Origin: Modicisalibacter tunisiensis
GTDB taxonomy: Bacteria; Pseudomonadota; Gammaproteobacteria; Pseudomonadales; Halomonadaceae
Direction of reading: 5' to 3'
Length of the DNA stretch: 64,000 nt
NCBI RefSeq assembly: GCF_020148005.1
Contig: NZ_JAGXFD010000001.1
Coordinates: 2,743,593 to 2,807,592 of the forward strand
The notes beneath the pieces were generated by a model that made no database searches, was not told where the DNA came from, and saw nothing but the letters and a program-made list of their open reading frames with translations. A program made the position numbers and the translations under genes. Positions 18,680-27,410 of this stretch are shown piece by piece; the stretch's first letter is position 1, and the number at the start of each line of letters is the position of its first letter.

Positions 18680-18717
18680 CAACTCATGTATATGACATAG
18701 TATATAGGACAGTCAAG
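18680..18717 (-). promoter_or_regulatory. Copy 2 of the 38-bp shared promoter/operator (suyAB)
   Basis: Thirty-six of 38 bases match 8437-8474 in the same orientation relative to the minus-strand genes. It provides -35 TTGACT (complement of 18711-18716) and a -10 TATACA, with transcription expected to start near 18680, about 45 nt before suyA. The internal ATGT-N5-ACAT palindrome is the candidate GntR binding site. Confidence 0.75.
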
Positions 18718-18853
18718 CAATCTCGACAAGATTATCAATGCGGCCGACAGACGCACACATGCCTGCCACGGCCCTGAAAGGCGCCGCAGTGTGGAACACG
18801 AAACAACGGAGGGAACGAAGCGAGAGGGCCGGAACGGACGCCGGCGCCGGTGA

Positions 18854-19744
18854 TCAGCGGGACTCGAGCAGGAAGACCTTGAAGGCCTGCCAGAGGGGAC
18901 TGCGATAGCGTTCGGGGTGCCAGACCAGCGAGAAGGCCCGGGTCAGGTGCAGGGGCGACGGCAGGGCCACCAGCTCGCCGCGTTCGAGCTCGCCGGCCAC
19001 GCTCAGCCGGGACAGGCAGCCCAGGCCGAAGCCGGCGCGCACGGCCTGCTTGATCGCCTCGTGCTGATCGAGCTCCATGCGCACACGGATGCGCTCGACG
19101 TGGGCATGAATCGCCGCCTCGAAGATCGAGCGCGTCCCCGACCCGGATTCCCGCAGGATCCACTGCGCCGCCTGCAGCGCCTCGGCATCCAGGCTGTCGC
19201 GCTGCGCAAACGGGTGCTGGGGGCCGGCAACCACCACCATCTCATCCTGACGCCATACCTCGCTGACCAGCCGAGACTCGGTGCACTGCCCTTCGATCAG
19301 CCCCAGGTCGGCATCGAAACGCAGGATGTCGCGCATCACGTCTTCGGTGTTGCGCAGGCGCAGCTGGAGATCCACATCGGGATGCTGCTCGATGAAGCGT
19401 CCCGCGAGGGTCGGCAGCAAATAGGTCCCGATCGTCGCGCTGGCCGCGACGTGGAGAGTGCCCTGCAGCGCTCCCTCGGGCTCGCGGGCGGCGACCACCA
19501 GGTCGTCGAGCCCGTTGAGCACCTTTTCGGCGTGGGGGAGCAGGCGCCGCGCTGCGTCGTTGAGCTCGAGGCGTCGTCCAAGCCGCTCGAAGAGCACCAC
19601 GCCAAGCTGGCGCTCCAGGTCGGCCAGGGCCTGACTGGTCGCCGAGGGTGACAGACTGAGATGGCGCGCCGCGGCGCTGACGGTGCCGAATCGCACCACG
19701 GCGACGAAAACCTGCAATTGTCGAAAGGTGACATGGGGTAGCAT
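18854..19744 (-). CDS. yeiE: LysR-family regulator, YeiE-like
   Basis: A 296-residue LysR protein. The HTH is TFRQLQVFVAVVRFGTVSAAARHLSLSPSATSQALADLE, followed by the effector domain (LHVAASATIGTYLLPTLAGRF, IEGQCTESRLVSEVW, ESGSGTR). It is divergent from a YeiH-type gene, the arrangement of enterobacterial yeiE-yeiH, where YeiE has been linked to sulfite sensing. A palindrome fit for LysR binding lies in the 112-bp gap. Its location beside suyAB, a sulfite-producing enzyme, supports a sulfite-responsive role. Confidence 0.85.
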   Translation of the reverse strand: MLPHVTFRQLQVFVAVVRFGTVSAAARHLSLSPSATSQALADLERQLGVVLFERLGRRLELNDAARRLLPHAEKVLNGLDDLVVAAREPEGALQGTLHVAASATIGTYLLPTLAGRFIEQHPDVDLQLRLRNTEDVMRDILRFDADLGLIEGQCTESRLVSEVWRQDEMVVVAGPQHPFAQRDSLDAEALQAAQWILRESGSGTRSIFEAAIHAHVERIRVRMELDQHEAIKQAVRAGFGLGCLSRLSVAGELERGELVALPSPLHLTRAFSLVWHPERYRSPLWQAFKVFLLESR

Positions 19745-19768
19745 ACGGTTCTACTTAATAGTCATTTC

Positions 19769-19784
19769 GTTATTATCCAATAAC
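19769..19784. promoter_or_regulatory. Palindrome in the yeiE-yeiH divergent promoter
   Basis: GTTATTATCCAATAAC has perfect 6-bp arms around ATCC, and a wider pair CGTTAT/ATAACG flanks it (19768-19773 and 19787-19792). It is the AT-rich core of the divergent region and the likely LysR binding site. Confidence 0.55.
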
Positions 19785-19856
19785 ACATAACGCTATTCCC
19801 GATTAGCCTATTGAGCAATACAACGACGACATCGTCAGACACGGGAGAGCGTTACC

Positions 19857-20855
19857 ATGTGGCAAGGTCTATTACTCTGCGCCGGCCTGACCTTCGGCGG
19901 GTTCCTGCTGGCTCATGCGCCCGGCATCGCCGACAGCGGGATCAGCCCGCTGGTCTTCTCGCTGTTGCTCGGTCTGGTGATCGGCAACCTGCCCTTCATC
20001 GGTCGCCTGCCCCAGGCCCGTCCGGGGCTGCAGTTCGCCACCCGCTGGCTGCTGCGCAGCGGCATCGTGCTGTTCGGCCTGTCGCTGACCCTGCAGCAGG
20101 TACTGGGCCTGGGCCCCAAGGTCATCCTGCTCGACACCCTGGTCATCACCACGGTGCTCCTGGTCGGCTACTGGGTGGGCACGCGCCTGCTGGGGCTCGA
20201 TCGCGAGACCGCCCTGCTGACCAGTGCCGGCAGCGCCATCTGCGGCGCCGCCGCCGTGCTGGCGACCGAGACCACGATTCGCTCGAAGCCGGCGGCCACC
20301 TCGATGGCGGTGGCCACCGTGGTGCTGTTCGGCTCGCTGGCGATGCTGGTCTATCCGCTGCTCTACCCGCTCACCGGCATGGATGAGGGGCTGTTCGGCA
20401 TCTACATCGGCGCCACCGTGCATGAAGTGGCGCAAGTGGTCGCCGCCGGCGACGCGGTCGGCCCGCAGGCACTGGCCAATGCCGTCATCGTCAAGCTGGT
20501 GCGGGTCATGCTGCTGGTCCCCTTCCTGCTGGTGGTCGGCCAGTGGTGGATCCGCAGCCGGGCCGCCGACGACACGACCGAGGTGGTCCGTGGCGGACTG
20601 GTGATTCCGTGGTTCGCCTTCGGCTTCCTGGCGGTGGTGATCTTCAACAGCTTCATCGCCCTGCCCGCACCGCTTCACGAGGGGCTGGTGGTGATCGGCC
20701 AGATCGCCCTGGCCATGGCGATGGCAGCCCTGGGCTTCGAGACACGCCTGGAAAGGCTCAAGGCGCTGGGCATCAAGCCATTCCTGCTGGCGCTGTGCCT
20801 GTTCGCCATGCTGATCGGCGGCGGCATGCTGGTCACCCCGCTGCTGATGGGCTGA
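19857..20855 (+). CDS. yeiH: YeiH/SuyZ-type putative sulfite/sulfate exporter (UPF0324)
   Basis: A 332-residue protein with about 10 membrane helices. Family blocks are SPLVFSLLLGLVIGNLP, LRSGIVLFGLSLTLQQVLGLGP, LLTSAGSAICGAAAVLATE, and GIYIGATVHEVAQVVAAGDAVG. This is the putative sulfate exporter family that includes E. coli YeiH and SuyZ of Paracoccus pantotrophus, the latter found with sulfolactate sulfo-lyase. Next to suyAB it would remove the sulfite (or sulfate) produced in sulfonate catabolism. GGGAGAG precedes the ATG. Direction and ion are inferred. Confidence 0.88.
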   Translation: MWQGLLLCAGLTFGGFLLAHAPGIADSGISPLVFSLLLGLVIGNLPFIGRLPQARPGLQFATRWLLRSGIVLFGLSLTLQQVLGLGPKVILLDTLVITTVLLVGYWVGTRLLGLDRETALLTSAGSAICGAAAVLATETTIRSKPAATSMAVATVVLFGSLAMLVYPLLYPLTGMDEGLFGIYIGATVHEVAQVVAAGDAVGPQALANAVIVKLVRVMLLVPFLLVVGQWWIRSRAADDTTEVVRGGLVIPWFAFGFLAVVIFNSFIALPAPLHEGLVVIGQIALAMAMAALGFETRLERLKALGIKPFLLALCLFAMLIGGGMLVTPLLMG

Positions 20856-20890
20856 CCCGCCGTCGCCCCGGCGACACAGACGCAAAGAGA

Positions 20891-20927
20891 CGAAGGGGCC
20901 CCGACTCAACGAGTCGGGGCCCCTTCG
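20891..20927. terminator. Strong bidirectional terminator between yeiH and ugd
   Basis: A 17-bp perfect stem (20891-20907 with 20911-20927) around the loop AAC, very GC-rich, lies between two convergent genes. Confidence 0.88.
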
Positions 20928-20954
20928 TCTTCGTCGTGGGTCACGACGCGCGTG

Positions 20955-22292
20955 TCAGTCGACCAGCGAGGCGCCACGCCCCACGGCATAGTAGAGCAGC
21001 CCGGCCTGGCGCGCCGCCTGCGGGTCATAGAGATTGCGCCCGTCGACCACCACGGGGGTCGTCAGGGTCCGCCGCAGCCAGGCAAAGTCGACACTGCGAA
21101 AGGCCTTCCACTCGGTGCAGATCACCAGGGCATCGGCACCGGTCACGGCGGCCTCGCGGCCCTCGACCAGCGCCAGATCGTCGCGCTCGCCGTACAGCCG
21201 GCGACACTCGGCCATCGCCTCGGGATCGTAGGCCTGCACCCGGGCGCCGGCGGCCCAGAGCGCCTCCATCAGCACCCGGCTGGGCGCCTCGCGCATGTCG
21301 TCGGTGTTGGGCTTGAAGGCCAGCCCCCACAGTGCCACCGTCTTGCCGCTCAGATCGCCGTCGAAGGCCTGGGACAGCTTGGCGAACAGTGTCGCCTTCT
21401 GACGATGGTTGACCGCCTCCACCGCCTCGAGCAGCTCGGCCCGGTACGCCACCTCGCCTGCCGTGCGCGCCAGCGCCTGGACGTCCTTGGGAAAGCAGGA
21501 ACCGCCGTAGCCGCAGCCCGGGTAGATGAAATGGTAGCCGATACGCGGGTCGGAGCCGATGCCCCGGCGCACCTCCTCCACGTCCGCCCCCAGCCGCTCG
21601 GCGAGGTTGGCGATCTCGTTCATGAAGCTGATCTTGGTGGCGAGCATGGCATTGGCCGCGTACTTGGTCAGCTCGGCGCTTTTCACGTCCATGAACATCA
21701 GCTTTTCATGGTGGCGATTGTAGGGGGCATAGCACTCGCGCATCAGCGCCTCGACGCGCGGCGAATCGGTACCGACGATGATCCGTGCCCCGTGGGTGAA
21801 GTCCTCGATCGCTGCGCCTTCCTTGAGGAATTCGGGATTGGAACAGACATCGAAATCGAGCTCGCTGCCGCGTGTCGCCAGTGCCCCGCGCACCGCCTCG
21901 CGCACCCGGCCAGCGGTGCCCACCGGTACGGTGGACTTGTCGACGATGACCCGGTACCCGTCCATGTGCTCGCCGATGGTACGCGCCACCGCCAGCACGT
22001 ACTGCAGGTCGGCGCTGCCGTCCTCGTCGGGCGGCGTGCCCACGGCAATGAACTGCAGGGTGCCGAAGGCCACGGCGGCGGCCGGATCAGTGGTGAAGCG
22101 CAGGCGCTCCTCGGCGACGTTGTGGCTGACCAGGGCCTCGAGCCCCGGTTCGTAGATGGGAATCTCGCCGGCCTCGAGACGGGCGATCTTGTCGGCATCG
22201 ACGTCCATGCACAGGACCTCGTGGCCGACATCCGCCAGACAGGCGCCGGTGACCAGACCTACATAGCCCGTGCCGAAGATGGTGATCTGCAT
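20955..22292 (-). CDS. ugd: UDP-glucose 6-dehydrogenase
   Basis: A 445-residue enzyme that oxidises UDP-glucose to UDP-glucuronate with two NAD+. The N-terminal Rossmann motif is [61 protein letters not shown] (catalytic Lys) and the active-site Cys in [16 protein letters not shown] are present, and [16 protein letters not shown] follows. It is paired with a UDP-glucuronate epimerase 22 bp upstream; together they supply acidic sugars for surface polysaccharide. Confidence 0.95.
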   Translation of the reverse strand: MQITIFGTGYVGLVTGACLADVGHEVLCMDVDADKIARLEAGEIPIYEPGLEALVSHNVAEERLRFTTDPAAAVAFGTLQFIAVGTPPDEDGSADLQYVLAVARTIGEHMDGYRVIVDKSTVPVGTAGRVREAVRGALATRGSELDFDVCSNPEFLKEGAAIEDFTHGARIIVGTDSPRVEALMRECYAPYNRHHEKLMFMDVKSAELTKYAANAMLATKISFMNEIANLAERLGADVEEVRRGIGSDPRIGYHFIYPGCGYGGSCFPKDVQALARTAGEVAYRAELLEAVEAVNHRQKATLFAKLSQAFDGDLSGKTVALWGLAFKPNTDDMREAPSRVLMEALWAAGARVQAYDPEAMAECRRLYGERDDLALVEGREAAVTGADALVICTEWKAFRSVDFAWLRRTLTTPVVVDGRNLYDPQAARQAGLLYYAVGRGASLVD

Positions 22293-22314
22293 GAGGCGTT
22301 CCTTGAGTCGGAAA

Positions 22315-23322
22315 TCAACACTGATAGAAGTCGCGATACCAGTCGACGAAGCGGGACACGCCCTCGTCGACGCTCATCTGCGGCCGGTAACCGGTCACCT
22401 CGAACAGCGCCTCGGTGTCGGCCCAGGTCTGTACCACGTCGCCGGCCTGCATGGGCTGGAAGTCGCACAGCGCGGTCTTGCCGGTGGCGCGCTCGATGGC
22501 ACGGATGAAGTCCATCAACGCCACCGGGCTGCCGTTGCCGATGTTGTAGAGCGTGAACGGCGCCCGGGCGGTGTCCGGCGTGGTGGCCTCCTGCGGCCAC
22601 TCGGGGTGTCCGGTGGGCACCACGTCGAGGATCCGCACCACGCCCTCGACAATATCGTCGATATAGGTGAAGTCCCGCGACAGCTCGCCGTGGTTGTAGA
22701 CCGGCAACGGCTGCCCCTCGAGGATCGCCCGGGTGAACTTGAACAGCGCCATGTCGGGGCGCCCCCAGGGGCCGTAGACGGTGAAGAAGCGCAGCCCGGT
22801 CATGGGAATGCCGTACAGATGGGCATAGGTGTGCCCCATCAGCTCGTTCGACTTCTTGGTCGCGGCATACAGGCTGATGGGGTGATCGACCGGGTCCCGG
22901 GTATCGAACGGCACCTTGGGGTTCATGCCGTAGACCGAACTCGACGAGGCATAGACCAGGTGGCCGACCTGCTGATGGCGGCACCCCTCGAGCACGTTGA
23001 GATGCCCCACCAGATTGGACTGGACGTAGGCATGCGGATTGTCGAGGGAATAGCGCACCCCGGCCTGGGCGGCCAGGTGCACGACGCGATCGAAGCGCTC
23101 GGCGGCGAACAACCGCTGCATGGCCTCGCCGTCGGCCAGGTCGATACGCTCGAAACGCACGTTGTCGAAGGCGTCCAGGTCCGCGAGACGGGCCTGCTTG
23201 AGCGTGATGTCGTAATAGTCGTTGAGGTTGTCGATGCCGACGATGGCGTGTCCTTCACGAGCCAGCCGTCTGGCAACCGCATGACCGATGAAGCCGGCCA
23301 TGCCGGTGATCAGAATGTTCAT
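22315..23322 (-). CDS. UDP-glucuronate 4-epimerase-type NAD-dependent epimerase
   Basis: A 335-residue extended [24 protein letters not shown] binds [19 protein letters not shown] and SSSSVYG give the catalytic Ser region, YAATKKSNE is the Tyr-Lys motif, and [18 protein letters not shown] is characteristic of GAE/WbnF-like UDP-glucuronate epimerases that make UDP-galacturonate. The start at 23322 begins with the conserved MNILITG; its ribosome-binding site is weak. It is co-oriented with ugd, which makes its substrate. Confidence 0.9.
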   Translation of the reverse strand: MNILITGMAGFIGHAVARRLAREGHAIVGIDNLNDYYDITLKQARLADLDAFDNVRFERIDLADGEAMQRLFAAERFDRVVHLAAQAGVRYSLDNPHAYVQSNLVGHLNVLEGCRHQQVGHLVYASSSSVYGMNPKVPFDTRDPVDHPISLYAATKKSNELMGHTYAHLYGIPMTGLRFFTVYGPWGRPDMALFKFTRAILEGQPLPVYNHGELSRDFTYIDDIVEGVVRILDVVPTGHPEWPQEATTPDTARAPFTLYNIGNGSPVALMDFIRAIERATGKTALCDFQPMQAGDVVQTWADTEALFEVTGYRPQMSVDEGVSRFVDWYRDFYQC

Positions 23323-23407
23323 GAACGCAATGCACCAGGCAATGTCGGGCACACGACCGCGTGTGTCCCGCAGGGCGAAAACGGGTGAATGGAGGCCATG
23401 CCGAGCA

Positions 23408-23914
23408 TCAGGTCGCCCGCCGTGCCGAGAGCCGTCCCAGCACGCCCAGAACGATCAGCGCCAGCGCACCCAGCGAGATCGCGGCGAGCGCGTTGTCCAG
23501 CGAACTCAGCCGCGGGTCGTTCAGCGCGCCCTGCGCCTGACGCAGGCCGTAGAGAGACAGCTGACCGGCCCCGGCGATCAGCCCCAGCAGCAGCCCCAGC
23601 GGCAGGCAGGCCGCCATGCCACGCGGAAAGGGCACTCGCAGGGTCGGCATGGCGGGCAGGCGCCAGCCACGCCGGGAACCAGAGGAGGCGGACTTGCCAC
23701 CGGCGCGACCGGTGGAACGGTTACCACTGCCAGTCGAGGAACGCTGGCGACGGGCGCCGGAGGCCTTGGGCGAGCTGCCGGACCGGCGCCGCTTGCGGGC
23801 GCCGGCGGGCGGGGTATTGCGAGCCGCGATACGGCGCCTCGCGAGACGCACCAGGGAAACGGCCAGGATACCGCTCAGTGCCAGCAACGAAGTGAAGAAG
23901 ATCAACGCGGGCAT
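23408..23914 (-). CDS. Hypothetical membrane protein with basic Ser/Arg-rich middle
   Basis: A 168-residue protein with one N-terminal hydrophobic segment (residues 3-24) and two C-terminal ones (about 103-122 and 142-160). Between them is a strongly basic, Ser/Gly/Arg-rich low-complexity stretch, residues 30-88, likely disordered and cytoplasmic. Not recognised. It follows the polysaccharide precursor genes' upstream side on the same strand but has its own 86-bp gap. Confidence 0.55.
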   Translation of the reverse strand: MPALIFFTSLLALSGILAVSLVRLARRRIAARNTPPAGARKRRRSGSSPKASGARRQRSSTGSGNRSTGRAGGKSASSGSRRGWRLPAMPTLRVPFPRGMAACLPLGLLLGLIAGAGQLSLYGLRQAQGALNDPRLSSLDNALAAISLGALALIVLGVLGRLSARRAT

Positions 23915-24017
23915 GTTCGGCTCTCGTCCACGGCAAAGCCATACAGGGTAGCGCGATCCCTTGCTGACGTCAGGCGGGTCCGTCCGATGGCCCGCCGCTT
24001 TCTCGGACGTACCTCGA

Positions 24018-24251
24018 TTAATACAGGCCGGCGTTCTTCAGTTCGGAAGCGAACTGATGGGCGACCCGGTTCATCTGCGTGGGATCCACGCCCGGCAGCA
24101 TCTTTCGGAGTTCGGCGAACAGGCTTTCCGCATCGCTGTGACGCCCCGAATAGATCAGCAGGAACAGGTACTGCTCGATCTGCTTGTCCGTATAGATGCT
24201 GCCGGACTGGTGCTGACGTGCCTTCCAGGTATTAACGCGCTTGTTCGACAT
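24018..24251 (-). CDS. Small hypothetical helical protein
   Basis: A 77-residue protein beginning MSNKRVNTWKARQHQ and ending ASELKNAGLY, predicted mostly helical, with YSGRHSDAESLFAELRKMLPGVDP resembling a single TPR-like hairpin. The ATG at 24251 follows AGGT; a preceding short frame MNKTSESSSRYRAIHEIVAG (starting near 24312) overlaps its start and could be a leader peptide. No family recognised. Confidence 0.5.
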   Translation of the reverse strand: MSNKRVNTWKARQHQSGSIYTDKQIEQYLFLLIYSGRHSDAESLFAELRKMLPGVDPTQMNRVAHQFASELKNAGLY

Positions 24252-24322
24252 GACCTGCCACAATCTCGTGGATTGCCCGATAACGGGACGATGATTCACT
24301 GGTTTTATTCATGATACCGCAT

Positions 24323-25270
24323 TCAATGCGCTTCCGGGGCATGAATGATGACCTCGACCCGGCGGTTGGCCGCTCGTCCTGCGGCGGAACGGTTGCTCTG
24401 CAGCGGCCGAGTGTCAGCGTAGCCGACGGCGCGCAGGCGGTCGGGGTCGACACCGGCCTGGACCAGGTAACGCAGAATGGCCGTGGCCCGGGCGCTCGAC
24501 AGCTCCCAGTTCGAGGGAAACCGCGGCGTGTCGATGGGCACGCTGTCGGTATGGCCCTCGACCGAAATCTCGCCGTCGTAGCGCTGGAGAATCGCCACCA
24601 GCTGATTGATCATCTCGCGCCCGCCCCCGGTGAGCGCGGCATCGCCGGATCCGAACAGCAGATGATCCTGGATGCGCAGGTTGATGCCCCCCTTGACCCG
24701 CGACACCTCGACCCCATTGATGACGGGCAGCGGACGCGATGCCGCCTCGGCGACACGCAGCGCGGCGTCTCTGGCCGCCGGATCGAGCCGGACAGGCGAT
24801 GCCACCGACAGCCGTTCGGCGGCGGCGATGGCGGCATCTGACAGCCTGGGCGGCGATGTACCGACAGGCGACAGCATGGGACCGGCAACCAGCCGGGCAC
24901 TGGCCAGCGCCACCGGCGTCAGGCGTGGCGGCGCCAGCAGGGCCGATACCCGAACCCCGGTCATCCGGTTCGTCTCGAGCGGAAAGCGTGGCGAGGTGAC
25001 CGCCGGCGCGGCCTGCACGGCCGCCGCCGCCCGCGCCGCCGCTTCGCTCACCTGCACAGCCGGCACGGACACTCCATCGCTCACCACATCGCGGGCCACG
25101 GCGGACAGCACACCGAACTTGCCACTGAGCGTCAGCAGCAGCACGAACAGCGTGACCAGCAGGGTCATGATGTCGATGTAGCTGATCATCCATCCCTCGC
25201 CGTCGCGCCCCTCGTGGCGCACCGACAGCAGGCGCTCCCGACGACTGCGGTGCCTCGGCACGTCAAGCAT
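24323..25270 (-). CDS. MotB-like stator protein with OmpA domain and Ala-rich linker
   Basis: About 315 residues. An N-terminal single membrane helix carries the ion-binding Asp (WMISYIDIMTLLVTLFVLLL, Asp near residue 33). An unusually long Ala/Arg/Val-rich linker follows (about residues 60-200), then an OmpA/MotB peptidoglycan-binding domain (VEGHTDSVPIDTPRFPSNWELSSARA, VGYADTRPLQSN). The ATG at 25270 overlaps the upstream stop (ATGCTTGA); a GTG at 25282 is an alternative. Paired with a MotA-like protein, it would form a proton- or sodium-driven stator. The long linker differs from textbook MotB, where the OmpA domain starts much sooner. Confidence 0.82.
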   Translation of the reverse strand: MLDVPRHRSRRERLLSVRHEGRDGEGWMISYIDIMTLLVTLFVLLLTLSGKFGVLSAVARDVVSDGVSVPAVQVSEAAARAAAAVQAAPAVTSPRFPLETNRMTGVRVSALLAPPRLTPVALASARLVAGPMLSPVGTSPPRLSDAAIAAAERLSVASPVRLDPAARDAALRVAEAASRPLPVINGVEVSRVKGGINLRIQDHLLFGSGDAALTGGGREMINQLVAILQRYDGEISVEGHTDSVPIDTPRFPSNWELSSARATAILRYLVQAGVDPDRLRAVGYADTRPLQSNRSAAGRAANRRVEVIIHAPEAH

Positions 25271-26081
25271 TGACGGCGGCACCCCGCTTCTCGCGAGCGG
25301 ATCTCGGCAGGGTCTCGCGAATCTCGTCCGGCGGCGCGGCCACGAACGACTTGAGGGTTTCCTCGATGAAGGACGGGACGCGACGCCGGGCGATCAGCGA
25401 TACGCCTTCCATGACCATGTTCATGGCGATCAGCCGCTGCTCGGTACGACGCTCCAGCTTGACGGCGATCGGCTTGCACACCAGGTTGGCCAGCAGGATC
25501 CCGTAGAGGGTGGACAGCAGCGCCACCGCCATGCGCGAGCCGATGGTGGCGATATCGCCGACCTGCATCACGTCGAGCATGTCGACCAGTCCCACCAGGG
25601 TGCCGATCATGCCGAAGGCCGGCGCATAGGCCGCCATGGTCCGGAAGATCTGCGCCTCGGCCAGCTCGCGCGCCTTGAGACGCGCGATACGCCAGTGCAG
25701 CAGATCGATGACCTCCTCCTCGCGGGTATTGTCGATGACCAGCTGCACACCGGTGCGCAGGAACGGGTTGCGAGTCTCCTCCAGCGCGTTCTCCACCGCG
25801 CGGATGTCCCCCTTGAACCACAATCGCGCCATGGCGACCAGTTCCTGAATGTCCTCCTCGGCGTAATCATCCTCGCGACGAAAGACCACCAGCACCAGCC
25901 GCACGACACGCACGACCTCGCGAAGGGGATAGCTGATGAAGGTGGCGGCCAGGGTACCGGCCAGCACGATGATCAGCCCCGGCAGGTTGACGAAGCTCAT
26001 GGCTGAATCGGCACTCAGCAGAACCACGCAGGCCAGAAGCAGGACGCTGGCGATAATGCCGATGAAAGTGGAGGCGTTCAT
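25263..26081 (-). CDS. MotA-like proton/sodium channel subunit
   Basis: A 272-residue MotA/TolQ/ExbB-family protein with four hydrophobic segments: residues 5-22, 31-52, and the pair around 150-170 and 182-205. MotA blocks are NLPGLIIVLAGTLAATFISYP, FRTMAAYAPAFGMIGTLVGLVDML (conserved Pro in helix 3) and GSRMAVALLSTLYGILLANLVCKPIA. It overlaps the MotB-like gene by 8 nt. No flagellar structural genes are near, but isolated motAB pairs are common in this group. Confidence 0.85.
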   Translation of the reverse strand: MNASTFIGIIASVLLLACVVLLSADSAMSFVNLPGLIIVLAGTLAATFISYPLREVVRVVRLVLVVFRREDDYAEEDIQELVAMARLWFKGDIRAVENALEETRNPFLRTGVQLVIDNTREEEVIDLLHWRIARLKARELAEAQIFRTMAAYAPAFGMIGTLVGLVDMLDVMQVGDIATIGSRMAVALLSTLYGILLANLVCKPIAVKLERRTEQRLIAMNMVMEGVSLIARRRVPSFIEETLKSFVAAPPDEIRETLPRSAREKRGAAVNA

Positions 26082-26142
26082 GGGGGATCGACTGTCGATG
26101 GATTCGGTGAAGCTGCCATCCTAACGTCGCCCCCGTATGGCA

Positions 26143-26184
26143 AAGCCTTGAAAAGCGACGCCCGGGCGCCACTCTTCAAGGCTT
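26143..26184. terminator. Long inverted repeat upstream of the motA-like gene
   Basis: AAGCCTTGAA (26143-26152) pairs with TTCAAGGCTT (26175-26184), with a GC-rich CCCGGGCG core in the loop. It lies in the 178-bp gap between two minus-strand genes, so it may end the upstream transcript or form part of the motA leader. Confidence 0.4.
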
Positions 26185-26259
26185 GTTGCTGCCGACGCGA
26201 GACGGCGATGAGCCACAATCGCCACGGGGCGAAGCGATGGCCCCAAACATGCGACAGGA

Positions 26260-26505
26260 TCAGCCGGCTTCGTTGTTCAGCATGAGCGACAACATGTTTC
26301 GCACGCTGTCCTCGGACTGGTGAAAGTCAGCCATGAGGGTACGCAGACGCTGCTCGAAATCCTCCGACGGACTTTCCCCCTGACGGGAGTCGGGGGCATC
26401 CAGTTCGCGCAATGCCCTGGCAAAGGCATCATCAAGTTCACTGAACTTGCGCAACTTCTCGCGCTCGCTGAGCTGGGCGGGCTTTTTCGAACCGTAGTTT
26501 TTCAT
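26260..26505 (-). CDS. Short MvaT-like oligomerisation-domain protein without DNA-binding domain
   Basis: An 81-residue protein whose C-terminal part FEQRLRTLMADFHQSEDSVRNMLSLM aligns with FKERLEALMAEFDKSPRDVIDML of the MvaT protein encoded 240 bp upstream. It ends at the point where MvaT continues into its linker and AT-hook-like DNA-binding domain. The start is uncertain because no strong ribosome-binding site precedes the ATG at 26505. The structure suggests a partner or modulator of MvaT, by analogy with truncated H-NS proteins; this is inference. Confidence 0.6.
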   Translation of the reverse strand: MKNYGSKKPAQLSEREKLRKFSELDDAFARALRELDAPDSRQGESPSEDFEQRLRTLMADFHQSEDSVRNMLSLMLNNEAG

Positions 26506-26748
26506 AGGTTGACTGTTGCAGGGCCATCGGAACAGGCCGGTCTTCGATGCTCCTTGTCGCGACATGCCACGACGATAAAGAAACTCACCCGTTACGTGAT
26601 CCACGGGCGTTCATGCATGACAAGGAGGGAAAGGCATGGTAGCCCAAGTCAGACAGAATGAAAACACGGCACTGCGACATCACCACGCATCACGGCAGCG
26701 CCGGCCCTCACCGAAGGCAACGGGCCAACGCCACGAGAATCGGGAGTA

Positions 26749-27126
26749 TCAGTCCTCGGTACGCACCAGCCAGGACTCCACGGTCCTGGTACCATGCTCG
26801 TCCTTCCAGGCTTTCAGTGTCTTCTGGTTGCCGCCGCGAGTCTCGACGACTTCACCGGTATGCGGGTTCTTGTAGATCTTCAGCTTGCGCTTGCGGCGAC
26901 CGCCACTGCTCTTGGGCTGTGCAACCGTTGCAGACGCCTGCGGCTTCGGATCCAGCATGTCGATCACGTCGCGCGGAGACTTGTCGAACTCCGCCATCAG
27001 GGCCTCGAGGCGTTCCTTGAACTGCAACTCGCTCTTGAGACGGTCATCGCCTTCCAGCTGCTTCAACTCCTCGGAGATCTGCTTGAGCAGCTGTTCCTTT
27101 TTCATGTATTCGCTTAACAGGGACAT
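26749..27126 (-). CDS. mvaT: MvaT/H-NS-family xenogeneic silencer
   Basis: A 125-residue nucleoid protein. Residues 1-60 form the coiled-coil oligomerisation domain (MSLLSEYMKKEQLLKQISEELKQLE, ERLEALMAEFDKSPRDVIDML). A linker follows, then the MvaT-type DNA-binding motif RRKRKLKIYKNPHTGEVVETRGGNQKTLKAWK (residues about 77-108). The ATG at 27126 matches the start of known MvaT proteins. Such proteins bind AT-rich horizontally acquired DNA and silence it; the AT-richer cassette at 47-49 kb would be a natural target. Confidence 0.9.
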   Translation of the reverse strand: MSLLSEYMKKEQLLKQISEELKQLEGDDRLKSELQFKERLEALMAEFDKSPRDVIDMLDPKPQASATVAQPKSSGGRRKRKLKIYKNPHTGEVVETRGGNQKTLKAWKDEHGTRTVESWLVRTED

Positions 27127-27376
27127 TATCTTGCACCTCGGGATTTCGGGATAGGGGATGCGCTGCGCATTATCCGTTGTTTTATTCATTATGCCAAGTC
27201 CATATACGGAACAACTCTGCAAACACCGGTGCGCGCTAATGCAATTTAAGAAAAGATTAACCAATTAATCGCTACGACCGATTTCAACAGCAAGCGAAAA
27301 GACGGCGACCCGTTATTTCGGCTCACCCTCCCCTGCCCGCCACCGGCTTGGACAAGCCGGCCCTCGCCACCCTATC

Positions 27377-27410
27377 ATAGTAAACCTTTTTATTTTTCAA
27401 GGTTAACAGA
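27377..27410. promoter_or_regulatory. BirA (biotin repressor) operator upstream of bioA
   Basis: ATAGTAAACC (27377-27386) and GGTTAACAGA (27401-27410) are inverted half-sites separated by 14 bp of AT-rich DNA. This matches the BirA pattern TTGTAAACC-N14/15-GGTTTACAA. It directly abuts the bioA start, so biotin-dependent repression of bioA is expected. Confidence 0.75.
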
